DNA of 64,000 bases from Streptosporangiaceae bacterium (GTDB lineage Bacteria > Actinomycetota > Actinomycetes > Streptosporangiales > Streptosporangiaceae), in contig JAFARZ010000422.1 in the NCBI GenBank assembly GCA_019245115.1, positions 1 through 64,000 of the forward strand, in the 5' to 3' direction. Position 1 is the first letter of the stretch; each line of letters starts with the position of its first letter. The notes under the pieces are model-generated. The model did no database searches and was not told the DNA's origin. It was given only the letters and a program-made list of their open reading frames with translations. Made by a program: the position numbers and the translations under genes. Positions 50,020 to 59,164 of this stretch are shown piece by piece.

Positions 50020-51011
50020 GCGAGCGGAAGCGAGCGCCACGGCGGTTGCCGTCCCGCAGGGGCGGCGATTCCCGCCGTGGCTCCAAGCCGGCCGAGCGCA
50101 GCGAGGCCTTGGCGCGGAGGAAAACACAGCGAGCTGCCGCGGCGGCCCCGCCCCTCGGGGGTGGTGGCCGCCGTGGCCCCAAGCCGGCCGCGCGCCAGCG
50201 TGGCCTTGGCGCGAAGGATACATGGCGCGGAGGGAAACACAGCTGGCTGTCGCGGTGGGTGGTGCTGGCCTGCGGCGTCGCGCTGTGGCAGCTATGGGCC
50301 GGGCACCGGCACAGCGCATTCTTCCCTCCGCCGTCGACGATCTGGTCGGCGATGCACCAGAAGTGGTTCAATGGCCCGGCCGGCCACCTGTTCCTGAACA
50401 GCAACGCCACCGGGAATATCCTGCCCAGCCTGGGCCGCATCGGGCTCGGGCTGGCCATAGTCGTCGCGATCGGCGTCCCGCTCGGCATAGCCATCGGACG
50501 TTCCCGCGTCCTGATGGACTACCTCGATCCGCTGCTGCAGTTCTTCCGTTCGATTCCGGTGGTGACGGCGGCGCCGGTGTTCATCGCGCTGTTCAAGATC
50601 GGCACTCAGATGGAAGTGGCGACGATCGTGGCCGGTACGATCTGGCCGCTGCTGCTGAACACGATCGACGGCGCGCGGTCGGTCGACCCGGTTCAGGTGG
50701 AGACCGCGCGGGCGTTCCGGTACACGGCGTGGGTACGGCTGCGCTGGCTGATCTTCCCCTCGACGCTGCCGAGTATCTTCACCGGCCTGCGACTGGCGCT
50801 GTCGCTGTCGCTTATCCTGATGGTCTTCTCCGAACTGGTCGGCTCTTCCAACGGAATCGGCTACGAGATGGATCAGGCCAACAGCGCGTTCAACCTCCCT
50901 GACCTGTGGTCGGCCCTCGTGCTGCTCGGCATCCTCGGGTACCTGATGAACGCGATCCTTTACCTGGCCGAACGTTACGTCCTCGCCTGGCACCGCGCGA
51001 GCCATGGCTAA
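50016..51011 (+). CDS. Second ABC permease with repeat-derived N-terminal extension
   Basis: A 331-residue permease of the same family as its upstream neighbour; membrane segments start near residue 80, and PSTLPSIFTGLRLAL is the family loop. The first ~75 residues are Arg/Lys/Gly-rich and are made by two tandem copies of a ~110-bp repeat (50018-50242), also found before the acetamidase gene. Typical relatives have only a short leader. If translation began after the repeat, the GGAGGG in it could serve as ribosome-binding site, but no good ATG follows. Confidence 0.85.
   Translation: MSERKRAPRRLPSRRGGDSRRGSKPAERSEALARRKTQRAAAAAPPLGGGGRRGPKPAARQRGLGAKDTWRGGKHSWLSRWVVLACGVALWQLWAGHRHSAFFPPPSTIWSAMHQKWFNGPAGHLFLNSNATGNILPSLGRIGLGLAIVVAIGVPLGIAIGRSRVLMDYLDPLLQFFRSIPVVTAAPVFIALFKIGTQMEVATIVAGTIWPLLLNTIDGARSVDPVQVETARAFRYTAWVRLRWLIFPSTLPSIFTGLRLALSLSLILMVFSELVGSSNGIGYEMDQANSAFNLPDLWSALVLLGILGYLMNAILYLAERYVLAWHRASHG
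50018..50242 (+). repeat. ~110-bp repeat, two tandem copies inside the permease start
   Basis: Unit one spans 50018-50130 and unit two 50131-50242. Both contain the blocks CCGTGG...CCAAGCCGGCCG, GGCCTTGGCGCG and end in AACACAGC. Unit two shares 43 consecutive identical bases (50171-50213) with 56063-56105. In the permease frame they give RRG-SKPA and RRGPKPA repeats. Confidence 0.85.
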
Positions 51012-51028
51012 TCATTCATAATGATTCC

Positions 51029-51817
51029 GTGCTTGACGTTACCGAGCTGAGCCGGGCGTACGGACAAGGGCCGGCCGCCCATCTGGCCATCGCGGATGTG
51101 ACGTTCTCGGTGGAGCGCGGTGAGCTGCTGACGATCGTGGGACCTTCTGGATGCGGGAAGTCGACGCTTCTGCGATGTATCGGCGGCCTGCTCGCCCCGA
51201 CCAGCGGCGGCGTCGTGCTCAACGGCGCGCCCGTCACCCGGGTGCCGGACCGGCTCGCGGTGGTGCTGCAGGACTACAGCAGATCGCTGTACCCGTGGCT
51301 CTCGGTCGCGGACAACGTTGCCCTGCCGCTGCGCCGGACGGTGAAGGGCCGGACGGCGCGCCGCGCCGCCGCGGTGGCCGCGCTGGAGACCGTGGGGCTG
51401 GCCGACGCCGCGCGGCGGCATCCGTGGCAGCTCTCCGGCGGAATGCAGCAGCGGGTGGCGATCGCCCGCGCGCTGGCCTGCGACCCCGTACTGCTGCTCA
51501 TGGACGAGCCGTTCGGCTCGGTCGACGCGCAGACCAGGGAAGATCTGGAGGATCTCGTCCTGGCGGTCCGGGCCGAGCGCGGCATCACGATCCTGCTGGT
51601 TACCCATGACATCGACGAAAGCGTCTACGTCGGCGACCGGGTGGTCGTGCTGACTGGGGGGCCTGGCCGGATCCGGGCCATCTTGCGGGTCAGCCTCCCG
51701 GCACCCCGGGACCAGATCGCCACCAGGGAACTACCGGAGTTCGTCCACCTGCGCGCCGAGGTGAGCCGCCTGGTCCGGTCCGGCTCACAAGCCCAGGCCC
51801 AGCTGGCGGGCGATTAG
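51029..51817 (+). CDS. ABC transporter ATP-binding protein, NitT/TauT type
   Basis: A 262-residue ATPase starting at GTG 51029, 17 nt after the permease. Walker A is GPSGCGKST, the Q-loop is VLQDYSRSLYPW, the signature is LSGGMQQRVAIARAL, Walker B is LLLMDEPFGSVD and the H-loop is LVTHD. It energises import by the two permeases. Its end overlaps the acyl-CoA dehydrogenase gene tail-to-tail by 33 nt. Confidence 0.9.
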   Translation: MLDVTELSRAYGQGPAAHLAIADVTFSVERGELLTIVGPSGCGKSTLLRCIGGLLAPTSGGVVLNGAPVTRVPDRLAVVLQDYSRSLYPWLSVADNVALPLRRTVKGRTARRAAAVAALETVGLADAARRHPWQLSGGMQQRVAIARALACDPVLLLMDEPFGSVDAQTREDLEDLVLAVRAERGITILLVTHDIDESVYVGDRVVVLTGGPGRIRAILRVSLPAPRDQIATRELPEFVHLRAEVSRLVRSGSQAQAQLAGD

Positions 51818-52945
51818 CATGCGCTGGACTTCGGAGGTGCCCTCGCCGATCTCCAGGATCTTGGCGTCGCGGTAGAAGCGGCCGACCGGGGTCTCATTCA
51901 TGAACCCATAGCCGCCGAACACCTGGGTGGCCGCCCGCGCGTTGTCCATCGCGGCGTCGGAGGCGGTCAGCTTGGCGATCGCGGCCTCCTTCTTGATCGA
52001 AACGTCGGCCAGCAGCATCGCGGCGGCGTGATACCAGGCCAGACGGGCCAGGTGAGCCCGGCGCTCCATGTCGGCGATGGCGAACTGGATGGCCTGATGC
52101 TGCTCCAGGCGGCGGCCGAACGCCTCACGCTGCTTCGCGTACCGCAGGCACTCGTCCACGCACCCCTGAGCCAGGCCGGTGGCCAGCGCGGCGATGGCCA
52201 CCCGCCCCTCGTCCAGGATCTGGAGGAACTGCGCGTAGCCGCGGCCGCGCTCCCCCACCAGGTTCCCGGCCGGCACCCGGCACCCGGTGAAGGACAGTTC
52301 CCGCGTGTCGGAGGCGCACCACCCGACCTTCGAATACTCGGGTCCCAGAGAGAATCCCGGAGTGCCGTTCGGAACAATGATTGAAGATATTTCTTTGCGG
52401 CCTTCAGCGTCACGGCCGGTAATGGCCAGTACGGTGACTAGCGAAGTAATCGAGGTACCGGAATTGGTGATGAAGGCCTTGGAGCCGTCGATAACCCATT
52501 GCCCATCGTCAAGGCTGGCGGTGGTCCGCATTCCGCCCGGGATGTCAGAGCCGCCGCCCGGCTCGGTCAGGCCGAAGGCGGCCAGTCGCTCCCCCGCGCA
52601 CAGCTCAGGCAGCCAGCGACGACGCTGGTCCTCGGTGCCGAACCGGAAGATGGGCATGGCGCCGAGGGAGACACCGGCTTCCAGCGTGATGGCGACCGAC
52701 GAATCGACGCGGGCCAATTCTTCCAGCGCCAGGCACAGCGCGAAATAGTCGCCGCCCATGCCGCCGTATTCCTCTGGGAACGGCAGACCGAAAAGGCCGA
52801 GCTTGCCCATTTTGGCGATGACCTCGTAGGGGAACTCGCCGCGTTCGTAATAGCCGCCGATTACTGGCGCGACGACCTCGCGGGCGAACTGCGCCACCGA
52901 GTCGCGAAGGTCTTGCTGCTCCGGCGCGAGCTGGTAACTGATCAT
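51785..52945 (-). CDS. Acyl-CoA dehydrogenase
   Basis: A 386-residue flavoprotein starting at ATG 52945 (MISYQLAPEQQ). It has LTEPGGGSD, the FAD-binding QVFGGYGFMNE and IGEGTSEVQRML, all standard for the family. It oxidises an acyl-CoA to the 2-enoyl-CoA. The gene stands alone and its substrate is unknown. It diverges from the FHA gene with an 86-nt gap. Confidence 0.92.
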   Translation of the reverse strand: MISYQLAPEQQDLRDSVAQFAREVVAPVIGGYYERGEFPYEVIAKMGKLGLFGLPFPEEYGGMGGDYFALCLALEELARVDSSVAITLEAGVSLGAMPIFRFGTEDQRRRWLPELCAGERLAAFGLTEPGGGSDIPGGMRTTASLDDGQWVIDGSKAFITNSGTSITSLVTVLAITGRDAEGRKEISSIIVPNGTPGFSLGPEYSKVGWCASDTRELSFTGCRVPAGNLVGERGRGYAQFLQILDEGRVAIAALATGLAQGCVDECLRYAKQREAFGRRLEQHQAIQFAIADMERRAHLARLAWYHAAAMLLADVSIKKEAAIAKLTASDAAMDNARAATQVFGGYGFMNETPVGRFYRDAKILEIGEGTSEVQRMLIARQLGLGL

Positions 52946-53031
52946 GGGGACAGCTTCGCACGTGACGGCCCACGGCGGTAATCTAGCGTTCCGAGCCAAT
53001 GGGCCCGAGCCCGTGAACAGAGAGCGAGGAC

Positions 53032-53559
53032 ATGGCCAGCCTGACCTGCCCGGATTGTGGCGTCAAGGTCCAGCCCGAGGACCTGATCTGTTTCCGGTGC
53101 GGCGCGAACCTGCCGCATGCCGCGGAAGCAGACGATGACGTGCCGACGCCCACCGTCTCGCAGAAGTTCATCGACGCTGACCTGGAACGCCAACGACGCG
53201 GCATTGCGACCGTCGTGCTGCGGATCTCGTTTCCGACCGGCAACGTCGACATCCCGGCGGGCACCTCGGTGCTGCTGGGACGCGACCCGGCCGAGTCGCT
53301 GGTGGCCGCGGCCTTCGCCCGGTTTGACAACGTATCCCGGCGGCACGCGACGGTCCAGGTCGATGACTGGGGACACGCCACGATCAGGGACGAGAACTCC
53401 ACGAACGGCACCTATGTCAACGACGACCGCGTACTGCCCGGTACCGACGTCCGCTTGGTGGACGGCGACCGTGTCCGGCTGGCGGCCGACGTGACCGGCA
53501 GCGTGTCGCTCCAGGGCGACCCCGATCCGGCGAGCCTCAGCCGCAACGGGACACGCTGA
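53032..53559 (+). CDS. Zinc-ribbon FHA-domain protein
   Basis: A 175-residue protein. An N-terminal zinc ribbon (CPDC then CFRC) precedes an FHA domain at about 78-150 with LLGRD, SRRHA and STNGTYVN, the phosphothreonine-binding signatures. It probably reads out Ser/Thr kinase signalling; no kinase lies next to it. GAGGA precedes the ATG. Confidence 0.92.
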   Translation: MASLTCPDCGVKVQPEDLICFRCGANLPHAAEADDDVPTPTVSQKFIDADLERQRRGIATVVLRISFPTGNVDIPAGTSVLLGRDPAESLVAAAFARFDNVSRRHATVQVDDWGHATIRDENSTNGTYVNDDRVLPGTDVRLVDGDRVRLAADVTGSVSLQGDPDPASLSRNGTR

Positions 53560-53652
53560 CCCCCCACCTGAACCACCCCTGAACGAGAGGCGGCTGCCTG
53601 GTTACGTAGGATCGTTACTGGAGTTATCAGGGCGATTCGGGGGCTACTGGGC

Positions 53653-54543
53653 ATGCCGCATTTCATGCTCTCCTGGCAGGACGCGGCGGCTATCGGCGTC
53701 TGCCTCGCGCTGGCCGGGCTGATGTTGCGCCCCATGCGCGTGGCGGCTCCGCTGGTCGAGGCGGCGGTGCTGTTCGGCCTGTACGCGCTGTGGCAGTTCG
53801 CCGGGTCGTTCGCCGTGATGAGCTCGGCGGGCGGTCCGGCCCGCGGGCGGTGGATCTGGCACGTCGAGCGCCTGCTGCACCTGCCGAGCGAGACCGCCGT
53901 GCAGCACGTCTTCCTGCCCTCTCCGGCGCTCATCCAGACGCTCAACCTGTACTACGACGTCCTGCACTTCCCGGTGCTGATCTCATGCCTGATCTGGGTG
54001 TACTGGCGGCACCGGCCGGACTACCCGAGGATCCGGACAGTCCTGGTGCTGTTCACCGCGGCGAGCCTGCTCGTCCAGCTGATCCCGGTCGCGCCGCCGC
54101 GGCTGCTACTCCAGACCGGGATGGTCGACACCGCGTTCCACTACGGCCAGTCGGTGTACACCTTTGACAACGGAGCGCTCGAAGCGGACCAGTACTCGGC
54201 GATGCCATCGGTCCATGTGGGCTGGGCCATCGTGGTGGCCATCGCCGTCATCTCGGTGTCCCGGTCGCGGTGGCGATGGCTGGCCGTGCTCTACCCCGCG
54301 ATGACCACGCTGGCCGTGGTCGTGACCGCCAATCACTTCTGGCTCGACGGGATCGTCGCCGGGTTCCTGGTCGTGCTGGCCGTGCTGGCCGATCTGGCCT
54401 GGCGTAGACGGCTGCGGCCTGCGATTTCGGCACTGGCCGGGGGTAACCGTCCGTGCAATCATGATCAGCATGGCAATGATGGGCGGGAATCACGAGACCG
54501 GATCGGCACCGGGGCTGCGACGCGACGCGATCGGGCTGCGTGA
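53653..54543 (+). CDS. PAP2-superfamily membrane phosphatase/transferase
   Basis: A 296-residue polytopic protein with about six membrane segments, MPSVHVGWA and NHFWLDG, the latter two being the PAP2 motifs. It resembles the inositol-phosphate/phosphatidate-type branch in actinobacteria. The last ~28 residues overlap the next gene and are low-complexity, so the functional end may be near residue 265. Confidence 0.82.
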   Translation: MPHFMLSWQDAAAIGVCLALAGLMLRPMRVAAPLVEAAVLFGLYALWQFAGSFAVMSSAGGPARGRWIWHVERLLHLPSETAVQHVFLPSPALIQTLNLYYDVLHFPVLISCLIWVYWRHRPDYPRIRTVLVLFTAASLLVQLIPVAPPRLLLQTGMVDTAFHYGQSVYTFDNGALEADQYSAMPSVHVGWAIVVAIAVISVSRSRWRWLAVLYPAMTTLAVVVTANHFWLDGIVAGFLVVLAVLADLAWRRRLRPAISALAGGNRPCNHDQHGNDGRESRDRIGTGAATRRDRAA

Positions 54544-55966
54544 GGTTCTCTTCCAGAGCATCACCGAAATGGCGCCGGGCGCCGCGATCGCCGCGTCGAT
54601 CCCGGCGGGCATCGCGTACGCGGGCGGGTCGCTGCCGCTGGCGGTGGTGTTCGCGCTGGTCGCGTCCCTGCTGGCAGCGTCGTGCGTGGGGGTGCTGGCG
54701 CGGCGGATGCCGGCCGCGGGATCGCTGGCTACCTATGCCGCGCGGGGCCTGCACCCTTCGATTGGGTTCCTCACCGCGTGGGCGTATGTGCTTACCGGGA
54801 TACTGGTGCCACCGCTCGTGCTGCTCCAGCTGGGCTTCACCACGGCCACAACCATAAACAGCGAGTTCTCCGGCTACCCGGCGAACCTGTGGTGGCCGTG
54901 GTCGCTGGCGGGTGCGGTGATCGTGCTGGCGGCCGGGTACTTCGGGGTCCGCACCTCCGCCCGGCTGGGCACCGTTCTCGGCGTCTTCGAGATCGCCGTG
55001 TTCGTGGTGCTCGCGGTGTTCCTCATCGTGCACGCGGGCGGTCATAACACGGCGTCGGTGTTCGGCACCGGGTACACGCCGAAGGCGTACCGCGGGATAT
55101 CGGGGGTGATCGCGGGTTCGGTGTACACGATGCTCGCGTTCGCGGGATTCGAGGGCGCCGCGCCGCTGGCCGAGGAGGCGCGGAATCCCGGGCGGACCGT
55201 GCAGCGAGCCGTGGTGCTGTCCGCGGTCAGCATCGGCGTGCTGTACGTGTTCACCACCTATGCGGTGGACGTCGCGTTCGGGCCGGGCAAGTTCATCAAC
55301 TTCGGCAGCGCGGGCGCGGCGTCCTGGGTCGGGATTGCGCGGTCGCTGTACGGCCTGTTCTGGTTCTTCGTGTTCCTGGCCATCGTGAACTCAACGATCG
55401 CGAACGCCAACGCGGGCACGAACATCGCATCGCGTATCGGGTTCGCGATGGGGCGGATCCGGGCATTCCCGCACCTCCTATCCGTCGTGCATGCCCGGTA
55501 CCGGTCCCCGTGGGTGGCGGTCGCCACGACGTTCGTGCTCACCGTGGCGGTCACACTCGGGCTCGGCCTCGCCTATAACCCGATCACCGCGTTCGCGATG
55601 GTCGGCGCCGGCATCGTGATCTTGCAGGTGGCGGTGTACATCGTGGCGTGCGCGGCGTGTATCGGGTTCTTCGGCGCAAAGGGGCGGCGGAATGGCCAGC
55701 ATTTCAATCCGGTGCTGCACCTGATCATCCCGGTCCTGGCCATCGCCGTGCTGGTGCCGGTATGGCTGACCGCGGCGGGGATCAGGGCGTTCTCGTTCGT
55801 CGCGCCGCTCACCGCGCCGTCGTCGTACATGGGCCCGGGTGTGGCCGGCTGGATGGTCGCGGGCCTGATCTACCTGCTGTACTTGTACCGCAAGCACCCG
55901 CAACGGGTGACCGAAGTCGGACTGGTGCACCTCGATGAGGAGCCCATAGCAGCGGCGGTACCGTAA
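54461..55966 (+). CDS. APC-family amino acid/amine permease
   Basis: A 501-residue transporter with about twelve hydrophobic segments. SITEMAPGAAIAASIPAG and FAGFEGAAPLAEEARNP are APC hallmarks of the inner helix TM1 and the TM6 region. Several ATGs compete for the start (54461, 54473, 54479); the first is used here. It is followed by an acetamidase/formamidase, so amide or amino-acid uptake is plausible. Confidence 0.88.
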   Translation: MISMAMMGGNHETGSAPGLRRDAIGLREVLFQSITEMAPGAAIAASIPAGIAYAGGSLPLAVVFALVASLLAASCVGVLARRMPAAGSLATYAARGLHPSIGFLTAWAYVLTGILVPPLVLLQLGFTTATTINSEFSGYPANLWWPWSLAGAVIVLAAGYFGVRTSARLGTVLGVFEIAVFVVLAVFLIVHAGGHNTASVFGTGYTPKAYRGISGVIAGSVYTMLAFAGFEGAAPLAEEARNPGRTVQRAVVLSAVSIGVLYVFTTYAVDVAFGPGKFINFGSAGAASWVGIARSLYGLFWFFVFLAIVNSTIANANAGTNIASRIGFAMGRIRAFPHLLSVVHARYRSPWVAVATTFVLTVAVTLGLGLAYNPITAFAMVGAGIVILQVAVYIVACAACIGFFGAKGRRNGQHFNPVLHLIIPVLAIAVLVPVWLTAAGIRAFSFVAPLTAPSSYMGPGVAGWMVAGLIYLLYLYRKHPQRVTEVGLVHLDEEPIAAAVP

Positions 55967-55977
55967 GCGAGCATAAG

Positions 55978-56130
55978 CGAGCTGCCGCGGCGGTTGCCGT
56001 GGAGGATGCGAGCGGAAGCGAGCGCCGCGGCGGTTGCCGTCCCAACGGGGCGGCAATTCCCGCCGTGGCCCCAAGCCGGCCGCGCGCCAGCGTGGCCTTG
56101 GCGCGGAGGGAAATAAGGCGCGGAGGGAAA
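55978..56130 (+). repeat. ~110-bp repeat copy forming the acetamidase leader
   Basis: A complete unit (56008-56130), preceded by a partial one (55978-56003), matches 50018-50242, with 43 identical consecutive bases at 56063-56105. It ends in two copies of GGCGCGGAGGGAAA-like sequence; the second supplies the ribosome-binding site for the TTG start at 56133. It fills the whole gap after the APC permease. Confidence 0.85.
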
Positions 56131-56132
56131 CA

Positions 56133-57146
56133 TTGAGCGATCTTGAGGTGATCTCGTTCCGGCCGTCGGCGGAGCAGTACGCATGGACGTTCGGCGGGGC
56201 GGCGCCGGTGATGCGGATACGGCCGCCGGCGGTGCTGGAGTTGTTCACCGAGGACTGTTTCGCCGGGCGGGTCCGCTCACCGGAGGACCTCGTGTCGCAG
56301 GTGTGCGAGTTCCCGTTCCTCAACCCGCAGACCGGGCCGTTCTATATCGAAGGGGCATCGCCGGGAGACACGGTCGCGGTGCATTTCGTGTCGATCACCC
56401 CGGCCCGGCCGTGGGCCGCGTCGACCACCGTGCCGTTGTTCGGCGCGCTCACCGGGACGCATCTGACCGCGCTGCTCAACGATCCGCTGCCCGAGGTCGT
56501 CTGGATGTGGGAGCTGGATCCGGCGGCACGGCTGTGCCGGTTCACCGCGCGATCGGTGCCGGACTTCACCGTCGACCTGCCGATGGAGCCCATGCACGGC
56601 ACGGTCGGGGTGGCGCCCGCCAACCTGGAGGTGCGCAGCGCGCTGGTGCCCGACAGTTTCGGCGGGAACATGGACACGCCCGAGATGCGTGCCGGGGTCA
56701 CCTGTTACCTGGGCGTCAACGTGGAGGGCGCGCTGCTGTCCCTCGGCGACGGGCACGCCCGCCAGGGCGAAGGCGAAACGTGCGGCGTCGCGGTGGAATG
56801 CGCGATGAACACGGTGATGATCGTTGATCTCGTGAAGGGCGTGCCGTGCCCGTGGCCACGCCTGGAGTCCGATACGCACATCATGTCCGCGGGTTCGGCG
56901 CGTCCGCTGGAGGACGCGTTCCGGATCGCGGCGCATGACATGGTTGGCTGGGTTTCGTCGCTGACCGGGCTGGACGCGCTGGATTCCTACCAGCTCGTCA
57001 CCCAGGCGATCGAGGCGCCGCTGGCCAACGTGTGCGACACGAATTACACCTCCCTGGTCAAGCTCCCCAAGCGATACCTCGGCGGCTCGACTCCGGCGAT
57101 GGACAGCGCGCACTCGCGCCTACGCGACCTGGCCACCCAGCTCTAG
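56133..57146 (+). CDS. Acetamidase/formamidase family protein
   Basis: A 337-residue FmdA/AmdA-family protein. I choose TTG 56133 because CGGAGGGA lies 5-12 nt upstream; an in-frame ATG at 56034 would start inside the repeat. VHFVSITPARP, PMEPMHGTVGVAP and VEGALLSLGDGHARQGEGE match the metal-dependent family core. It hydrolyses short amides to acid and ammonia. The APC permease upstream suggests an uptake-hydrolysis pair. Confidence 0.87.
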   Translation: MSDLEVISFRPSAEQYAWTFGGAAPVMRIRPPAVLELFTEDCFAGRVRSPEDLVSQVCEFPFLNPQTGPFYIEGASPGDTVAVHFVSITPARPWAASTTVPLFGALTGTHLTALLNDPLPEVVWMWELDPAARLCRFTARSVPDFTVDLPMEPMHGTVGVAPANLEVRSALVPDSFGGNMDTPEMRAGVTCYLGVNVEGALLSLGDGHARQGEGETCGVAVECAMNTVMIVDLVKGVPCPWPRLESDTHIMSAGSARPLEDAFRIAAHDMVGWVSSLTGLDALDSYQLVTQAIEAPLANVCDTNYTSLVKLPKRYLGGSTPAMDSAHSRLRDLATQL

Positions 57147-57231
57147 GGCGCGTGCGCGTTCCGGTCCCAGTCGAGGAACTGACCGCGTGTGATACCACCG
57201 TACGTTCGTTATAAAAGGCGATACTGACGGA

Positions 57232-57819
57232 GTGCCGCAGATTATCCTCGCGTCCGCCTCACCGGCCCGGCTGAAGCTGCTGCGCGCGGCGGGGCTGGAT
57301 CCGCAGGTCGTTGTCAGCGGCGTCGACGAGACGGCGTTCAGCGCCGGGTCACCCGCCGAACTCGCCGGGCTGCTCGCCGAGGCGAAGGCGGCCGCGGTGG
57401 CCGCGGGCCTGGGTCATGGGCTCGTGATCGGCTGCGACTCCCTGCTCGACCTCGATGGACGCCCGCAGGGCAAGCCCGCTTCGCCGGCCGATGCTGTCGC
57501 GCTGTGGCGGAACCTGGCCGGCCGGACCGGGACCCTGGTCACCGGGCACTGCGTGATCGACGCGGCGAGCGGCCGCCGGGCCGCCGCCGTCGCGGCCACG
57601 CTTGTGCGGTTCGGCACGCCGTCGGCGGCCGAGATCGACGCGTACGTCACCTCCGGCGAACCGCTGGCCGTGGCCGGTGGTTTCACGCTTGATGGCCGCG
57701 GCGGCTGGTTCGTGGAGGGGATCGACGGCGATCACGGCAACGTTGTCGGCATCTCGCTCCCCCTGCTCCGCCGACTGTTCGCCGAGTTGGGCCGCAAGGT
57801 CACGGATCTGTGGAAATGA
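57232..57819 (+). CDS. Maf-family nucleotide pyrophosphatase
   Basis: A 195-residue protein starting at GTG 57232. [33 protein letters not shown] and GKP are the family blocks. Maf proteins hydrolyse non-canonical or pyrimidine nucleoside triphosphates and are linked to septum arrest. Confidence 0.92.
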   Translation: MPQIILASASPARLKLLRAAGLDPQVVVSGVDETAFSAGSPAELAGLLAEAKAAAVAAGLGHGLVIGCDSLLDLDGRPQGKPASPADAVALWRNLAGRTGTLVTGHCVIDAASGRRAAAVAATLVRFGTPSAAEIDAYVTSGEPLAVAGGFTLDGRGGWFVEGIDGDHGNVVGISLPLLRRLFAELGRKVTDLWK

Positions 57820-57912
57820 GCGCCGTGGGAATGAGCGGAGAACGTCCGCCGGTTTGAGGTCATGTAACCCGGCGAACCCGCGACCCGGCTCCGGGCTAGG
57901 CTGGAGGCTGCC

Positions 57913-59148
57913 ATGGAACCCGAACCGACCGTGCTGGACAGCCTCCGCAAAGCCGTCGAATCCATGCCGGACGACGTGCCCCTTCGGCTGCACCTGGCCA
58001 GGCTGCTGCTTCAGGGCGGCCAGCGCGATGAGGCGATCCGGCACCTGGGCGCCATCCTGCAGCGCGACCCGGGCAACTCGGACGCGCTGGCTCTGCTCCG
58101 CGACCCGGCGCCGGCCGCGAATCCCGAAATTTCCAGCGAACGGGCGGTGGTTTCTCCCCCCGCACCGCAATACGACTGGTCCCAGGCCGAAGACGAGTTG
58201 CGCGACGTGCTGCCGGCGATGTTCGTCGGTGAGTCGGAGACGGGCTCGGCGGCCATCGAGGAGGCGGACGCGTACGATGCCGAGCACGCCGGGCTGACGC
58301 TGGCCGATGTGGCCGGGATGACCGAGGTCAAGCAGCGCCTGGAGGCGGCGTTCCTGGCCCCGATGCGGAACCCCGAACTGCGGCGGTTGTACGGCAAGTC
58401 GTTGCGTGGCGGGCTGCTGCTGTACGGGCCGCCCGGCTGCGGCAAGACGTTCATCGCCCGCGCGGTGGCGGGCGAGCTGGGCGCGAAGTTCATCGCGGTC
58501 TCGTTCGCCGACATCATCGACATGTTCGTCGGGCAGAGCGAACGCAACATCCACGAGCTGTTCGAGATCGCGCGGCGTAACGCTCCGTGCGTGCTGTTCC
58601 TCGATGAGGTCGACGCGATCGGGCAGAAGCGCTCCCAGTTGCGGCACACCCCGATGCGCAGCGCCGTCAACCAGCTGCTGCTGGAACTGGACGACGTGGC
58701 CGGCCACAACGAGGGCGTGTTCCTGCTGGCCGCGACCAACCACCCGTGGGACGTGGACAGCGCGTTGCGACGGCCGGGCCGGTTCGACCGGACGCTGCTG
58801 GTGCTGCCGCCCGATCTCGACGCGCGAGCGGGAGTGTTCCGGTATCACCTGCGGGAACGGCCGGTGGCCGGGATCGATCTGAAGAAGCTCGCGTCGCTGA
58901 CCGACGGGTATTCCGGCGCGGACATCGCGCATATCTGCGAGACCGCGGCCGAGCGCGCGCTGATGGACTCGGTCCGGCTCGGCGAGCCGCGCATGATCGG
59001 CAACCCGGACCTGGAAGCGGCGATCGCGGAGGTTAAGCCCTCTCTTGGCGCGTGGTTCGACACGGCGCGGAACGTGGCGCTGTTCGCCAACGAAGGCGGC
59101 GCCTACGACGACCTGGCCGCTTACCTCCGCAAGCGCAAGCTCCTGTGA
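57913..59148 (+). CDS. AAA+ ATPase with N-terminal TPR-like helices
   Basis: A 411-residue protein. A short helical TPR-like repeat (about 1-65) is followed by an AAA domain: Walker A GPPGCGKT (Lys178), Walker B VLFLDEVDA, SRH RRPGRFD, and a lid with GYSGADIAHICETAAERAL. It resembles the FtsH/Cdc48-type ATPase core but has no protease domain. The adjacent TPR membrane protein 16 nt downstream is a likely partner. Confidence 0.9.
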   Translation: MEPEPTVLDSLRKAVESMPDDVPLRLHLARLLLQGGQRDEAIRHLGAILQRDPGNSDALALLRDPAPAANPEISSERAVVSPPAPQYDWSQAEDELRDVLPAMFVGESETGSAAIEEADAYDAEHAGLTLADVAGMTEVKQRLEAAFLAPMRNPELRRLYGKSLRGGLLLYGPPGCGKTFIARAVAGELGAKFIAVSFADIIDMFVGQSERNIHELFEIARRNAPCVLFLDEVDAIGQKRSQLRHTPMRSAVNQLLLELDDVAGHNEGVFLLAATNHPWDVDSALRRPGRFDRTLLVLPPDLDARAGVFRYHLRERPVAGIDLKKLASLTDGYSGADIAHICETAAERALMDSVRLGEPRMIGNPDLEAAIAEVKPSLGAWFDTARNVALFANEGGAYDDLAAYLRKRKLL

Positions 59149-59164
59149 CCAGCGAGCCCCCCAC

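Noticed and set aside
49425-51011. Longer start for the second ABC permease
   Set aside because: The extension overlaps the whole second half of the first permease in another frame; ATG 50016 with ATGA overlap is the normal operon arrangement.
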